This document shows positions 8,564 to 17,615 of a stretch of DNA of 64,000 nt, one piece after another (position 1 is the stretch's first letter; every line of letters starts with the position of its first letter). Position numbers and translations under genes: made by a program. Below the pieces are notes generated by a model. It was not told where the DNA came from. It searched no databases and worked only from the letters and a program-made list of their open reading frames with translations. Origin of the DNA: Acidobacteriota bacterium (GTDB lineage Bacteria; Acidobacteriota; Blastocatellia; Pyrinomonadales; Pyrinomonadaceae); contig JAIVJZ010000009.1 in assembly GCA_020199775.1 (NCBI GenBank), forward strand, positions 58,297 to 122,296. Direction: 5' to 3'.

Positions 8564-9139
8564 TCACAGGACGTGACGCACAGCACGCCGCACAAACTCC
8601 GCCGTGAGGCCGAAGACCAGATGAGATGTGAACGCATAGGCGTGGATCGAGAGCGGATACTCGGTCGCAGACTTCGACAGCCCCACTAACGGCACTAGCC
8701 CCTCGTCGGCGACGGCCCAGACGGCTACTCCGAACGGCAAGCCCGCGCCCGTCTTCACCTCCGGGCGCACCTCCGCGAGCGCGCCATAGAGCGCGCCGGA
8801 TGTCGCACCCATCGCGTAGTGAAAAACCGTGCCCGCGGTTTCTTTCTCACGCCCGCTCAACTCTTGATCGAGAGTAGCCACGGCGATGGCGTTCGCCAGT
8901 CGCCCGGCCGCGTCGTCTCGCTCGTCGTCATGCCCCTCCGACTCCAACTTGCGCCCGACGCCGTGTTGTGGCGTGCCCTGCTGCAAACTCTGCGCCCCGT
9001 GAGACCTTTCTTCGCCTTCGGCAAGCCTGCTCCACGCGGCCTGAAACTGGTTCATCGCCCATGCGGCGGCCAGCCCGGCGACAACGCCCGACGCCAGCCC
9101 CTTCCACACGTTACCCTCTTCTCTTTTACCGGCCGTCAT
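8564..9139 (-). CDS. DUF1440 (YagU-like) membrane protein
   Basis: An integral membrane protein of unknown function, about 191 aa from the chosen start MTAGKREEG. AAGGTT lies about 8 bases upstream of this start; a longer frame to 9232 lacks such a site. Hydrophobic segments are VWKGLASGVVAGLAAAWAM near the N-terminus, AMGATSGALYGALAEV, and LPFGVAVWAVADEGLVPLV. The phrase SIHAYAFTSHLVFGLT is typical of the DUF1440 family. A charged stretch lies between the first and second segments. YagU has been linked to acid resistance in E. coli; nothing here tests that. Confidence 0.75.
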   Translation of the reverse strand: MTAGKREEGNVWKGLASGVVAGLAAAWAMNQFQAAWSRLAEGEERSHGAQSLQQGTPQHGVGRKLESEGHDDERDDAAGRLANAIAVATLDQELSGREKETAGTVFHYAMGATSGALYGALAEVRPEVKTGAGLPFGVAVWAVADEGLVPLVGLSKSATEYPLSIHAYAFTSHLVFGLTAEFVRRAVRHVL

Positions 9140-9329
9140 TTTCCGAACCTTGTCAGGTGATCTATTACTTGCCAACTCCGCCGCCGAGACTTGGCCGAGA
9201 TTATAGTTGAGCGCGCCGTGAATGTCTCTCACCCTACTATCCTCCGGGCTGACGGCTTCATGCCCCGCGTGGCGTTGTGAGGCGGCGGGTCAGGGATGAT
9301 AAACCTGTCTCACCGACGACGCCCTCAAG

Positions 9330-10010
9330 TCATGCGACTTTCTTCCAGATGATGGAATAACGCCACAATAAATGTTTCCTCACCTCAGCCCCGGGAAGCA
9401 TCTCCGCACAAACTTCACGCACCTCGGCCAAGGTGAGGTAAGAATCATGCCGCCCGTGTTCAGCCCATGCTTCGCGAATTTGGCGGGGCGGCATCACCCG
9501 CCCGTGCCTGAGCAGCTTTAACCCGATGCTCAACGGCCATGCCAACGCGCTTGTGGCCGCGTCGGACAGTCCTTCGGATTGAAACAAATCGAGAACCAGC
9601 AGCACCCCGTTGACCTTCAGAGCGCGCTTAATCTTCGGCAGCGCCTCCGCCATCGGCAGATGATGTAGCGTGGCGACCGCCGCAATACAGTCGAACTTTT
9701 CGGCGGGAAGCTCTCGCGCCATAACGTCCGCGACCCGGAACTCAATGTTCGGGAACAGCGCCGAACGTTCTCCGGCAATTCGGATCATATTCGGCGACAG
9801 ATCGAGGGCGAGCACGCGCTCCGAAGATTTCGCCAGGAGACGTGAGAACGCGCCCGCGCCGCAGCCGATTTCAAGAGACTCGCGGCAGGGCGACGGCATG
9901 TGGCGCAACAGGAAATTATGGTAGTGGCTGCTGTGATCCCACTCTTCGCCAGAGAGCAGCGCGAGGCGATCAAAATCTGCCCGGATAGTTGACATCGCTT
10001 CGGCCATCAA
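9330..10010 (-). CDS. Class I SAM-dependent methyltransferase
   Basis: A 226-aa soluble methyltransferase. Motif I is LEIGCGAGAFSRLLA with the acidic residue LALDLSPNM after the next strand. FRVADVMARELP and FDCIAAVATLHHLP fill the later SAM-pocket positions, as in UbiE/Methyltransf_11 proteins. The C-terminal part (about 150-226) is helical and likely carries substrate specificity, which I cannot predict. The gene sits alone on the minus strand between a DUF1440 protein and a tiny membrane protein. Confidence 0.85.
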   Translation of the reverse strand: MMAEAMSTIRADFDRLALLSGEEWDHSSHYHNFLLRHMPSPCRESLEIGCGAGAFSRLLAKSSERVLALDLSPNMIRIAGERSALFPNIEFRVADVMARELPAEKFDCIAAVATLHHLPMAEALPKIKRALKVNGVLLVLDLFQSEGLSDAATSALAWPLSIGLKLLRHGRVMPPRQIREAWAEHGRHDSYLTLAEVREVCAEMLPGAEVRKHLLWRYSIIWKKVA

Positions 10011-10062
10011 GGTCGCCCTCCGCGCGGCGCGGTCGGCGGCGGGTGTTTGCTGACTTGTCCCT

Positions 10063-10206
10063 TCAACGGCCGTCGCGCCGCGCGCCGTCTCGCGGGTGCT
10101 CCCGGCGGTATTGACGCACGAACGCCCAGACCGCGACGACGCAGATCGCCAGAAAGAAGAGCATCGCGCCGCCGATGACGAACAGTTCCGTAGCTTCCGC
10201 TTTCAT
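10063..10206 (-). CDS. Small single-span membrane protein (47 aa)
   Basis: A 47-codon frame encodes a short N-terminus (MKAEATELFV), one strong hydrophobic span (IGGAMLFFLAICVVAVWAF) and a basic tail rich in Arg. GGAG lies about 10 bases before the ATG and the gene fits between its neighbours without overlap. Its topology follows the positive-inside rule with the C-terminus in the cytoplasm. Function is unknown. Confidence 0.55.
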   Translation of the reverse strand: MKAEATELFVIGGAMLFFLAICVVAVWAFVRQYRREHPRDGARRDGR

Positions 10207-10253
10207 TCTTTAGTCGCTCCCCGCGACGCACGCGGTTTCTCAACCGGCAAAAC

Positions 10254-11294
10254 TCAAGTCGCGGGTTGCTGCTGCGACAGGCAGTGGAGCGTGCCCATGC
10301 CCCAGACGAGCGATTCGGCGTTGATGGGAACCACGCGGCGTTCGGGCATGAGACGTTGCAAGATGTCTGCGGCGCGCACGTCGTGCGGATGGCCGAAGAT
10401 GGGCAGGAGCACGACGTTGTTCGCGATGTAGAAGTTCGCGTAGGAAGCGGGCAGGCGATCTTCGCGCCCGCCGACGAGGCCGGGCATGGGCAGCGCGTGG
10501 ACGCGATAGGCCGAGCCGCGCGCGTCGGTCGCGTGCAGCAGTCGCCGGTGGTTGTCGCGGAGCAGTTCGTAGTTGGGGTCGGCGGAGTCGTCTTCGACGG
10601 CGCAGACGATTGTGTCCGGCGCGATGAAACGCGCGATGTCGTCGATGTGGCCGTCCGTGTCGTCGCCGACGATGCCTTCGCCGAGCCAGAGAACTTTTTC
10701 GACGCCGAGATAATCGCGCAGGTACTGTTCCACGCCGTCGCGGTCGAGGTGCGGGTTGCGGTTCGGGTTGAGCAGGCATTGCTCGGTCGTCATGACGACG
10801 CCCGCGCCGTTGACTTCAATCGAGCCGCCTTCCAGAACGATGCCCGGCTCGAAGCGCGGCACTCCGAGGAGGCTTTCCAGCCGCTTCGGAATCGCATCGT
10901 CTTTTTTCAACTCCTCGTACTTGTCGCCCCACGCGTTGAAAACCCAATCGTTGTAGGCGAGTCGGCCGTCGTCATCAAGGAGAAAGTTCGGGCCGTAGTC
11001 GCGTATCCACGAATCGACGGTCGGGAGGCGATGAAAGCGGACGTTGTCGCTCGCCTCGAACCGGCAGCGCGTGCGCACCGACGCTTCCGTCGCCTCGTCG
11101 TCCACCAGCAGGTTGACGGTTTCGTGCGGCGCGAGCGCGGCCATGATCTCAAGATAGGATTCCTCGACCTGCGGCACGAGTTCAGGCCACGTGAGCGGGT
11201 CTTTCGGCCACGCGAGCCACGTCGCGGCGTGCCTGTGCCATTCGGGCGGCATGCGAAAGCCGAGTTCGGCCGGAGTCTGTTGCTTCGTGCTCAT
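10254..11294 (-). CDS. aguA: Agmatine deiminase
   Basis: Converts agmatine to N-carbamoylputrescine and ammonia. The 346-aa protein belongs to the peptidylarginine/agmatine deiminase family: the N-terminal PPEWHRHAATWLAWP, substrate-site WIRDYGP, LEGGSIEVNG, the acidic-His box GDDTDGHIDD, and catalytic Cys in GMGTLHCLSQQQP near the C-terminus are all present. The amidase gene for the next step lies 37 bases upstream on the same strand, so the two form a putrescine-making unit. No arginine decarboxylase gene is visible here to supply agmatine. Confidence 0.93.
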   Translation of the reverse strand: MSTKQQTPAELGFRMPPEWHRHAATWLAWPKDPLTWPELVPQVEESYLEIMAALAPHETVNLLVDDEATEASVRTRCRFEASDNVRFHRLPTVDSWIRDYGPNFLLDDDGRLAYNDWVFNAWGDKYEELKKDDAIPKRLESLLGVPRFEPGIVLEGGSIEVNGAGVVMTTEQCLLNPNRNPHLDRDGVEQYLRDYLGVEKVLWLGEGIVGDDTDGHIDDIARFIAPDTIVCAVEDDSADPNYELLRDNHRRLLHATDARGSAYRVHALPMPGLVGGREDRLPASYANFYIANNVVLLPIFGHPHDVRAADILQRLMPERRVVPINAESLVWGMGTLHCLSQQQPAT

Positions 11295-11331
11295 CTGGTT
11301 CGACAGCTACCTGCCAGAGCCGCGCGGGCGG

Positions 11332-12228
11332 CTATTCGTTTGCGGGCGGCTCAAGGAAGCGATAGCCGAGTCCCTGATAAGATTCGATGCGGCGGTCGCG
11401 CAGGAACGGCCAGTTCTGCCGTGTGCGCTCGATGTTGTCGAGGCTGCATTCGACGACGAGGATTTCCTCCTCGTCGGCCGAAGCCTTCGCCACGATGCGA
11501 CCGAAAGGATCGACGACGAACGACTGACCCCAGAACTTCAACTTGCCCTCCGCGCCCACGCGGTTGACGACGACCACGTAGACGCCGTTCGCAATCGCGT
11601 GCCCGCGTTGAATGGTCTCCCAAGCCTGATGCTGCGCCGTGTTCATCTCCTCGTCCTCGTCGGGCAGCCAGCCGATGGCGGTCGGGTAGAAGAGAAACTG
11701 CGCGCCGGACAGCGCGGTCAGGCGCGCCGCTTCCGGGAACCACTGATCCCAGCAGACGAGCGTGCCGATTTTGCCAAACTCCGTGTCGTGGCTGGCGAAG
11801 CCGAGGTCGCCGGGCGTGAAGTAAAATTTTTCGTAGTAGAGCGGGTCGTCCGGGATGTGCATCTTGCGATACTTGCCCGCGATCCGGCCGTCCGCGTCGA
11901 TGATGACGGCCGTGTTGTGATAGAGACCCGCCGCGCGCCGCTCGAACAGCGACGCGACGATGACGATCTTGTGCTTGCGCGCGACTTTCGACAGGGCTTC
12001 GGTCGAAGGGCCGGGAATCGTCTCGGCGAGTTTGAAGAGTTCGATGTCTTCGGTCTGGCAGAAATACTGCGAGCGGAAAAGTTCTTGCAGGCAGACGACC
12101 TGCGCGCCGCGTTTCGCCGCATCAGCGATGCGCGCGATCACCTTCTTCATGTTGGCCTCAGGCTCGGGCGCGCAGGTCATCTGCACCAGCCCCACCGTGA
12201 CGCTGTTCGGAGAATTCTTTTTTGGCAT
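11332..12228 (-). CDS. aguB: N-carbamoylputrescine amidase
   Basis: Hydrolyses N-carbamoylputrescine to putrescine, CO2 and ammonia. This nitrilase-superfamily enzyme has the Glu-Lys-Cys triad: Glu in CLQELFRSQYF, Lys in KYRKMHIPDD and Cys in LVCWDQWFPEAAR. Length is about 298 aa from MPKKNSPNS; a longer frame to 12270 adds 14 residues not expected in the family. It lies directly upstream of agmatine deiminase on the same strand, which supports the substrate. No strong ribosome site precedes either start. Confidence 0.92.
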   Translation of the reverse strand: MPKKNSPNSVTVGLVQMTCAPEPEANMKKVIARIADAAKRGAQVVCLQELFRSQYFCQTEDIELFKLAETIPGPSTEALSKVARKHKIVIVASLFERRAAGLYHNTAVIIDADGRIAGKYRKMHIPDDPLYYEKFYFTPGDLGFASHDTEFGKIGTLVCWDQWFPEAARLTALSGAQFLFYPTAIGWLPDEDEEMNTAQHQAWETIQRGHAIANGVYVVVVNRVGAEGKLKFWGQSFVVDPFGRIVAKASADEEEILVVECSLDNIERTRQNWPFLRDRRIESYQGLGYRFLEPPANE

Positions 12229-12326
12229 GCGACGAAGTATAGCAAAGGCCGCCGCGAAATATAATTTCAAACGGCGTCCGGTAAATTCCCGCGCGAAATT
12301 TTGCCGCCGCTCGCGCGCGCGCCGTC

Positions 12327-12382
12327 GCGCCGTTGAAACATTTGCGCTTCATGCGCCGTTGAAACTTTTGCGGTTCAAAAGT
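12327..12382. repeat. 26-base direct repeat and small hairpin
   Basis: GCGCCGTTGAAAC recurs at 12327 and 12353 with similar following bases (TTTGCG then TTCA). The second copy leads into a perfect 7-bp stem, ACTTTTG and CAAAAGT, around CGGTT (12364-12382). It lies in the divergent space between aguB and a small plus-strand gene. No T-run follows, so it is not a clear terminator. Confidence 0.35.
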
Positions 12383-12453
12383 ATCTTATGGACGCAAACC
12401 CGGTGGTTGTCGTTCAACACACACTCAACGAACCATTCAACGGAGATAACACG

Positions 12454-12594
12454 ATGTCGAAACGCGGCATACCTTTCATCGCGCTCGGGACGGCCTTTCT
12501 GGGGATCGGCCTCACCGGCCAGCGCACTCTCCTCTACGTCGGCATCGTCTTCCTGATCATCGGGCTGCTCTTGCTCAAACGCACGCGCGGCTGA
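12454..12594 (+). CDS. Small two-span membrane protein (46 aa)
   Basis: From MSKRGIPFIALG the 46-aa product has two hydrophobic spans (IPFIALGTAFLGIGLTG and LLYVGIVFLIIGLLLL) joined by QRT, and ends LKRTRG. GGAGAT lies about 9 bases before this ATG. A longer frame from 12388 is open but its first 22 codons lack a ribosome site and look unlike the rest. The function is unknown; hairpin membrane proteins of this size are common in GC-rich genomes. Confidence 0.6.
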   Translation: MSKRGIPFIALGTAFLGIGLTGQRTLLYVGIVFLIIGLLLLKRTRG

Positions 12595-12701
12595 GGCGCG
12601 CACGCCGCCTCACGCCCGGACACGACTCCACCACTCACGACCCCGCACGAATCGTATGACTGAGAATCCCGCTACGGTGCTCTCTCTCGAAGGAGACTGC
12701 T

Positions 12702-13877
12702 ATGGTAACCGAGATGAAAAAAGCTAAACCCGACATACGACTGATCACGCGACTCGTCCCCGCGGACGGCAACCTTGTGCAGGGGCAGTCGGAGTTGGCG
12801 ATTGACCCGAACCTCGCGCGGGCGGCGGGCGAAATAATCGCCGCGAGCCAGAATCATTACAGCCCCGCCGAGGGCGCGCGCGAGTTGCGGCGCGCGGTGG
12901 CGGATAAGATCAGGACGTTCAACGGCATCGAAGTCGACCCCGACGCCGCCCCGCTCGAACTGCTCATCACGCCCGGCGCGACGGGCGGCCTCGTCGCCGT
13001 CGCCGACGCCTATCTCAAAGATTCCGCCGCCCTCGTCTTCGAGCCTTACTACCCCTATCACCGCCGCATCATCGAAGAACTCGGCGGCCGCGCGGAGGTC
13101 TTGCAGTTGTCGGGCGAGACGCTCGGATTGGAGCGCGAAGAGTTGCGCGCGCGTTGCCGCGAGTTGAAATCGCGCCGCGAGTTTCCGCTGCGCGCGATCA
13201 TCGTCTGCACGCCCGTCAACCCGACGGGCAAAATTTTCACGCGCGAAGAACTCACGACGATTGCGGAGGTCTGTCAGGAATTCGATCTCCTCTGCATCTC
13301 CGACGAAGTCTACGAGCACTACGTTGCAGGCGCGCAGCCGCACCTCTCCGTCGCCGCTTTACCCGGCATGCGCGAGCGCACCGTGACGGTCAATTCCTTC
13401 TCCAAGTCGTGGAACATCTCCGGCTGGCGGCTCGGCTATGCCTACGGCGACGCCAAACTCGTCGCGCCGCTCAACAACGCCAACAACGTCTTCTACGTCT
13501 GCTCGCCCACGCCGCTGCAAAAAGCGCTCGCCGAGGTGTTGATGTCCGACCCGCGCTACTACGCGCGTCTCGGCGAACGCTTCGCGGGCAAGCGCGCGCG
13601 CGCCGTGGGCGTGCTGGAAGAGTTGGGCTTTCGCATCTACGATTCGGGCTCGACCTTCTACGTCTGGGCGCGCATCCCCGAACCGTACGCGGACGCGATG
13701 CGCCTCAACGAGCAGTTGATCGCGCAGGCGGGCGTGGCGGCCGTGCCGGGCAGCGCGTTCACGGACAGCGACCGCTGGGACAACTACATGCGCCTCTGCA
13801 TCGCGCGCGAAGACCACATCCTCGACGCCGCGCTCGGCAAGTTGCACGGCGCGCTCACGCGCGGGTTGAGCGATTAA
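12702..13877 (+). CDS. PLP-dependent class I/II aminotransferase
   Basis: A 391-aa fold-type I aminotransferase in the cytoplasm. The cofactor-binding Lys is in SFSKSWNISGWRLGY; the conserved VNPTGKIFTREEL and the SDEVYEHYV (Asp for the pyridine nitrogen, Tyr for O3') boxes are present. LITPGATGGLVAVADAYL is the phosphate-side loop. AAGGAG lies 8 bases before the ATG. Its closest relatives are probably aspartate or aromatic aminotransferases; the substrate cannot be fixed from sequence alone. It stands between genes of unrelated role. Confidence 0.88.
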   Translation: MVTEMKKAKPDIRLITRLVPADGNLVQGQSELAIDPNLARAAGEIIAASQNHYSPAEGARELRRAVADKIRTFNGIEVDPDAAPLELLITPGATGGLVAVADAYLKDSAALVFEPYYPYHRRIIEELGGRAEVLQLSGETLGLEREELRARCRELKSRREFPLRAIIVCTPVNPTGKIFTREELTTIAEVCQEFDLLCISDEVYEHYVAGAQPHLSVAALPGMRERTVTVNSFSKSWNISGWRLGYAYGDAKLVAPLNNANNVFYVCSPTPLQKALAEVLMSDPRYYARLGERFAGKRARAVGVLEELGFRIYDSGSTFYVWARIPEPYADAMRLNEQLIAQAGVAAVPGSAFTDSDRWDNYMRLCIAREDHILDAALGKLHGALTRGLSD

Positions 13878-14034
13878 GCGGCGCACGACGACGACGATGG
13901 TTGCAAAAGCAGAGCGTCCGTCCTCGATCATCGAGAAGAATTGGCGCGCCCCGCCGCTGCCGCCGTGCCGGGTGGCGTAAACTTCTTGATTCTTTTATCG
14001 TAGGGGGCGTTGGTTCAACAGGGGGGATAATTCG

Positions 14035-15504
14035 ATGCGCAAACTAGACGAGCTGCCGTTCGACAACACCTACGCGCGGCTGCCCGCAGCCTTCTACTCG
14101 AAAGTCAGTCCCACGTCGCTCCCCGATCCTTACCTCGTCAGCTTCAACCCGGCCGCCGCAGAGTTGATCGATCTCGACCCGCGCGAGGCCGAGCGTCCTG
14201 AGTTCGTCGAATACTTCGGGGGCGGGCGCACGCTCCCCGGCGCGGAGCCGCTGGCGATGTTGTACGCCGGACACCAGTTCGGCAGCTACGTGCCGCAACT
14301 CGGCGACGGGCGCGCGATCCTGCTCGGCGAGGTCAAAAACGCGCGCGGCGCGAAGTGGGATTTGCATTTGAAGGGCGCGGGGCAGACGCCCTACTCGCGC
14401 GGCTTCGACGGGCGCGCCGTCCTGCGTTCGACCATCCGCGAATACCTGTGCGGCGAGGCGATGCACGCGCTCGGCATCCCTTCGAGCCGCGCGCTCTGCA
14501 TCGTCGGCAGCGACGCCCCGGTCAGGCGTGAGACGATTGAGACGGCCGCCATGCTCGTCCGCATGGCCGAAAGTCATGTGCGCTTCGGCACGTTTGAAAT
14601 CTTCTACTACCGGGGGCTGCCCGAACGCGTCCGCGAGTTGGCCGATTACGTGATCGCCAATCACTTTCCCGAACTCGTCGTGGCGGAAGACAAGTACCGG
14701 CAGTTTCTACTGGAAGCGGCGCGGCGCACGGCGCGGCTCATCGCGAAGTGGCAGGCGGTCGGCTTCGCGCACGGCGTGATGAACACGGACAACATGTCGA
14801 TCCTCGGCTTCACGCTCGACTACGGCCCGTTCGGCTTTCTCGACGACTATCACGCCGGGTTCATCTGCAACCACTCGGATCACTCCGGCCGCTACGCCTT
14901 CGACCAGCAGCCCGCCGTCGGCCTCTGGAACGTCAGCCGCCTCGCGCAGACGCTCGTGAATCTGATCACGGTGGAAGAGGCGACGGCCGCGCTCGAAGCT
15001 TACCAGCCCGCCTTCGCCGCGCACTACGGCGAACTGATGCGCGCCAAGTTGGGCTTGGCGACGGAAGCGGAAGAGGACGCGGAGCTGCTCCTGAGCCTGT
15101 TCGGCCTGCTCGAAGCGAACGGCGTGGACTACACAAACTTCTTCCGCCGCCTCGGCAACTTCACGACGACGGGCGACGCACGCCACGACGAGTTGCGCGA
15201 CATGTTCGTCGAGCCCGCCGCCTTCGACGCGTGGGCGGCGCGTTACCGCGCGCGTCTGCTCGCGGAGTCGAGCGCAGACGCCGCGCGCAAGAGCCGCATG
15301 GATCAGGTTAATCCCAAGTACGTCCTGCGCAACTACCTCGCGCAGAACGCCATCACCGCGGCGACCGAACGGCGCGACTACACCGAGATCGAGCGGCTGC
15401 TGGAAACGCTCGGCGCGCCCTTCACGGAGCAGCCCGGAAGGGAAGCCTACGCCGAGTCGCCGCCCGATTGGGGCAAGCGTCTCTCGGTCAGTTGTTCTTC
15501 ATAA
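14035..15504 (+). CDS. selO: Protein adenylyltransferase SelO (YdiU family)
   Basis: A pseudokinase that transfers AMP to protein Ser/Thr/Tyr residues, linked to redox stress in E. coli. The 489-aa protein has the YdiU signatures AMLYAGHQFGSYVPQLGDG, LHLKGAGQTPYSR, DGRAVLRSTIREYLCGEAM, the catalytic HGVMNTDNMSI and DYGPFGFLD boxes. It ends LSVSCSS, the conserved Cys-containing tail used for redox control in bacterial forms. A strong GGGGGGA site precedes the ATG. Length and all core motifs are complete, so it is probably active. It lies near msrPQ, another protein-oxidation repair locus, though on its own transcript. Confidence 0.95.
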   Translation: MRKLDELPFDNTYARLPAAFYSKVSPTSLPDPYLVSFNPAAAELIDLDPREAERPEFVEYFGGGRTLPGAEPLAMLYAGHQFGSYVPQLGDGRAILLGEVKNARGAKWDLHLKGAGQTPYSRGFDGRAVLRSTIREYLCGEAMHALGIPSSRALCIVGSDAPVRRETIETAAMLVRMAESHVRFGTFEIFYYRGLPERVRELADYVIANHFPELVVAEDKYRQFLLEAARRTARLIAKWQAVGFAHGVMNTDNMSILGFTLDYGPFGFLDDYHAGFICNHSDHSGRYAFDQQPAVGLWNVSRLAQTLVNLITVEEATAALEAYQPAFAAHYGELMRAKLGLATEAEEDAELLLSLFGLLEANGVDYTNFFRRLGNFTTTGDARHDELRDMFVEPAAFDAWAARYRARLLAESSADAARKSRMDQVNPKYVLRNYLAQNAITAATERRDYTEIERLLETLGAPFTEQPGREAYAESPPDWGKRLSVSCSS

Positions 15505-15773
15505 ACACGATAAACAGGCCGCCCGCGCGCCTGTTTTCGCACGCCTCCACACGAGAGGATTCACGGCACACGAGCACGTGCGCCGCGCGCCGTTTTCGTG
15601 CACGCAAAGTAACCGCATGCGCCCGCCGAACTCAATTATTGCAACACTTACGTCGCCGCCCCGCGCGGCACGCCGCTTGTAAATGAATGCTTGCGGCCGG
15701 CGTGCGAGTCTTATCTCGCTAGAGCAACCGGAGTCGCGGATTTCGAGTGTGACGGGGAGTGAGGATAAAAGCG

Positions 15774-16397
15774 ATGCGTAAGAGAAATGTATTGGCGAAG
15801 CTGAGTGCGGCGCGCGTGTGGCTTGTGCTGCCGCTGCTGCTCGCGTCGGCGTTTGCGACGGGCGCGACGGCGCAGACGAGACGTTCGACGGATCGCCTCG
15901 GCGGCGACCTCGTGAGCCTGAAGCTGAACGAGATCACGCTCGAAGCCATAGACTTCCGCGACCAGACGGCGCGGCTCAATCTGGGTCTGGATATTTCGAC
16001 GCCGATCCCCGTCAGCCTCAAAGATTTCGACTATCGTTTGAGTCTCTTCAATCAGGACGTGATCGAGGGCAACTACGGCGGTTCGATGAAACTCGGCGGG
16101 CGGCGCGGGGCGCAGTTCAACCTGCCGGTCGTCGTCAACCTGCGCTCGATCCCGAACGTGGTCTGGTCGGCCTTCAGCAACCGAGGGCAGGTGCAATACG
16201 AACTCGACACGGCCTTCACGCTCCCGCTCTACGTCTTCGAGCGGCGTTTCGATAAGAGTTTCTCCGGGGAAGTCCCTCTGCGTTCGCTCGTTGACGCCGC
16301 TTCGATTCTGCGCGCGCAACGCGGCACGACCGGCGGGCGCACGACGGGCGGCAACGCCGACCGCCCGCGCTGGGGCGACATCATCCCGCGCTGGTAA
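15774..16397 (+). CDS. LEA type 2-like exported protein
   Basis: A secreted or outer-membrane-associated protein of about 207 aa. A signal peptide covers the first ~35 residues (basic start MRKRNVLAK, then VWLVLPLLLASAFATGATAQ). The rest forms a predicted beta sandwich with alternating hydrophobics: VSLKLNEITLEAIDF, LNLGLDISTPIPVSLKDFDY, VIEGNYGG, LPVVVNLRSIPNV. This resembles LEA14/WHy domains, found in desiccation and envelope proteins. An Arg/Gly/Thr tail follows. A strong terminator lies 36 bases after the stop. An in-frame ATG at 15759 adds five residues. Confidence 0.7.
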   Translation: MRKRNVLAKLSAARVWLVLPLLLASAFATGATAQTRRSTDRLGGDLVSLKLNEITLEAIDFRDQTARLNLGLDISTPIPVSLKDFDYRLSLFNQDVIEGNYGGSMKLGGRRGAQFNLPVVVNLRSIPNVVWSAFSNRGQVQYELDTAFTLPLYVFERRFDKSFSGEVPLRSLVDAASILRAQRGTTGGRTTGGNADRPRWGDIIPRW

Positions 16398-16432
16398 GGA
16401 CGCACGCGCCGCTGCACGCGGCTCAACACTTC

Positions 16433-16484
16433 AAGGCACAGGCCCGCCCGCGCTTCAACCTAGCGCGGGCGGCCTGTGCCTTTG
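16433..16484 (+). terminator. Rho-independent terminator after the LEA-like gene
   Basis: Arms 16433-16454 and 16462-16483 pair over about 21 bp with one bulged C around a 7-base loop; the GC-rich top is followed by TTTGCATTTC. Confidence 0.8.
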
Positions 16485-16620
16485 CATTTCGGTTGCGAGG
16501 CTCGTAGAGTTCCGGTTAATTTCTCGCCGGACATCCACAGCCGAAACGGCGCGCGTATCTTAGGGGTATCAGGCCGTGAAGAGTCGGCGTAGAGTTTTTT
16601 TTGACGGAAAGCGAGCAGGG

Positions 16621-17601
16621 ATGTTGATAAAGAAGCCGGACGACATCAAGAGCAGCGAGATCACGGACAAGAAGTTATACCTGACGCGGCGCAACTTCAT
16701 GCGCGGCGTCGCGCTCGCCGCCACGACCGCCGCCACGGGTCTCACCTACCGCCGCTTCGCCGTGCCCGCGCCGCCCCCGGTGAAGGGCGAAAAGATCGAG
16801 GGCGTGCAGGCCGCAGAGCAGGCGACGAGCTTTCCCCCGCCGCCCGGCGAGGCGCGCACTTCTTACGAAGAGATCACGAACTACAATAACTTCTACGAGT
16901 TTTCGACGGGCAAGTCGGAAGTGGCGGGGAAGGCGCGCGGGTTCGTCACGCGCCCGTGGGCGGTGGCGGTTGAAGGGATGGTGGGGAAGCCGCGCGTCTT
17001 CGACCTCGACGATTTGTTGAAGCTCGCGCCGCTCGAAGAGCGCGTCTACCGGATGCGTTGCGTGGAGCGTTGGTCGATGGTCATCCCGTGGGTCGGGTTT
17101 CCGCTGGCGAAGTTGTTGAGCGAGGTCGAACCGCTCGGAGCGGCGAAGTACGTCGCCTTCCAGACGCTGCTCGACCCGAAGCAGATGCCGAATCAACGCA
17201 GCGACGTGCTCGAATGGCCTTACGTCGAAGGCTTGCGTCTGGACGAGGCCCTGCACCCGCTCACCATTCTCGCCAGCGGCCTCTACGGCGAGACGTTGCC
17301 GCCGCAAAACGGCGCGCCGCTGCGTCTGGTCGTGCCGTGGAAGTACGGCTACAAAGGCATCAAGTCAATCGTCAAAATCACGCTCACGGACAAGCGGCCG
17401 CCGACGACTTGGAACATCGCCGCGCCCGGCGAGTACGGGTTCTACTCGAACGTGAATCCGAAAGTTCACCACCCGCGCTGGAGTCAGGCGAAGGAGCGGC
17501 GCATCGGCGAGTTCGGTATGCGCGACACTTTGCCGTTCAACGGATACGGCGAGCAAGTGGCGCAGCTTTACGCGGGGATGGATTTGCGGGTCAACTTCTG
17601 A
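16621..17601 (+). CDS. msrP: Periplasmic methionine sulfoxide reductase catalytic subunit MsrP
   Basis: A molybdopterin enzyme that repairs oxidised Met in envelope proteins. From [10 protein letters not shown] the 326-aa product has a twin-arginine motif ([10 protein letters not shown]), so it is exported folded. The Mo-ligand Cys lies in [11 protein letters not shown] (about residue 147), followed by [12 protein letters not shown], and the C-terminal half has the expected [15 protein letters not shown]. The membrane heme partner msrQ starts 14 bases downstream. A frame extending to 16576 adds 15 residues ahead of the Tat signal and is less likely. Confidence 0.95.
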   Translation: MLIKKPDDIKSSEITDKKLYLTRRNFMRGVALAATTAATGLTYRRFAVPAPPPVKGEKIEGVQAAEQATSFPPPPGEARTSYEEITNYNNFYEFSTGKSEVAGKARGFVTRPWAVAVEGMVGKPRVFDLDDLLKLAPLEERVYRMRCVERWSMVIPWVGFPLAKLLSEVEPLGAAKYVAFQTLLDPKQMPNQRSDVLEWPYVEGLRLDEALHPLTILASGLYGETLPPQNGAPLRLVVPWKYGYKGIKSIVKITLTDKRPPTTWNIAAPGEYGFYSNVNPKVHHPRWSQAKERRIGEFGMRDTLPFNGYGEQVAQLYAGMDLRVNF

Positions 17602-17615
17602 CGCGGAGAAAGTGA

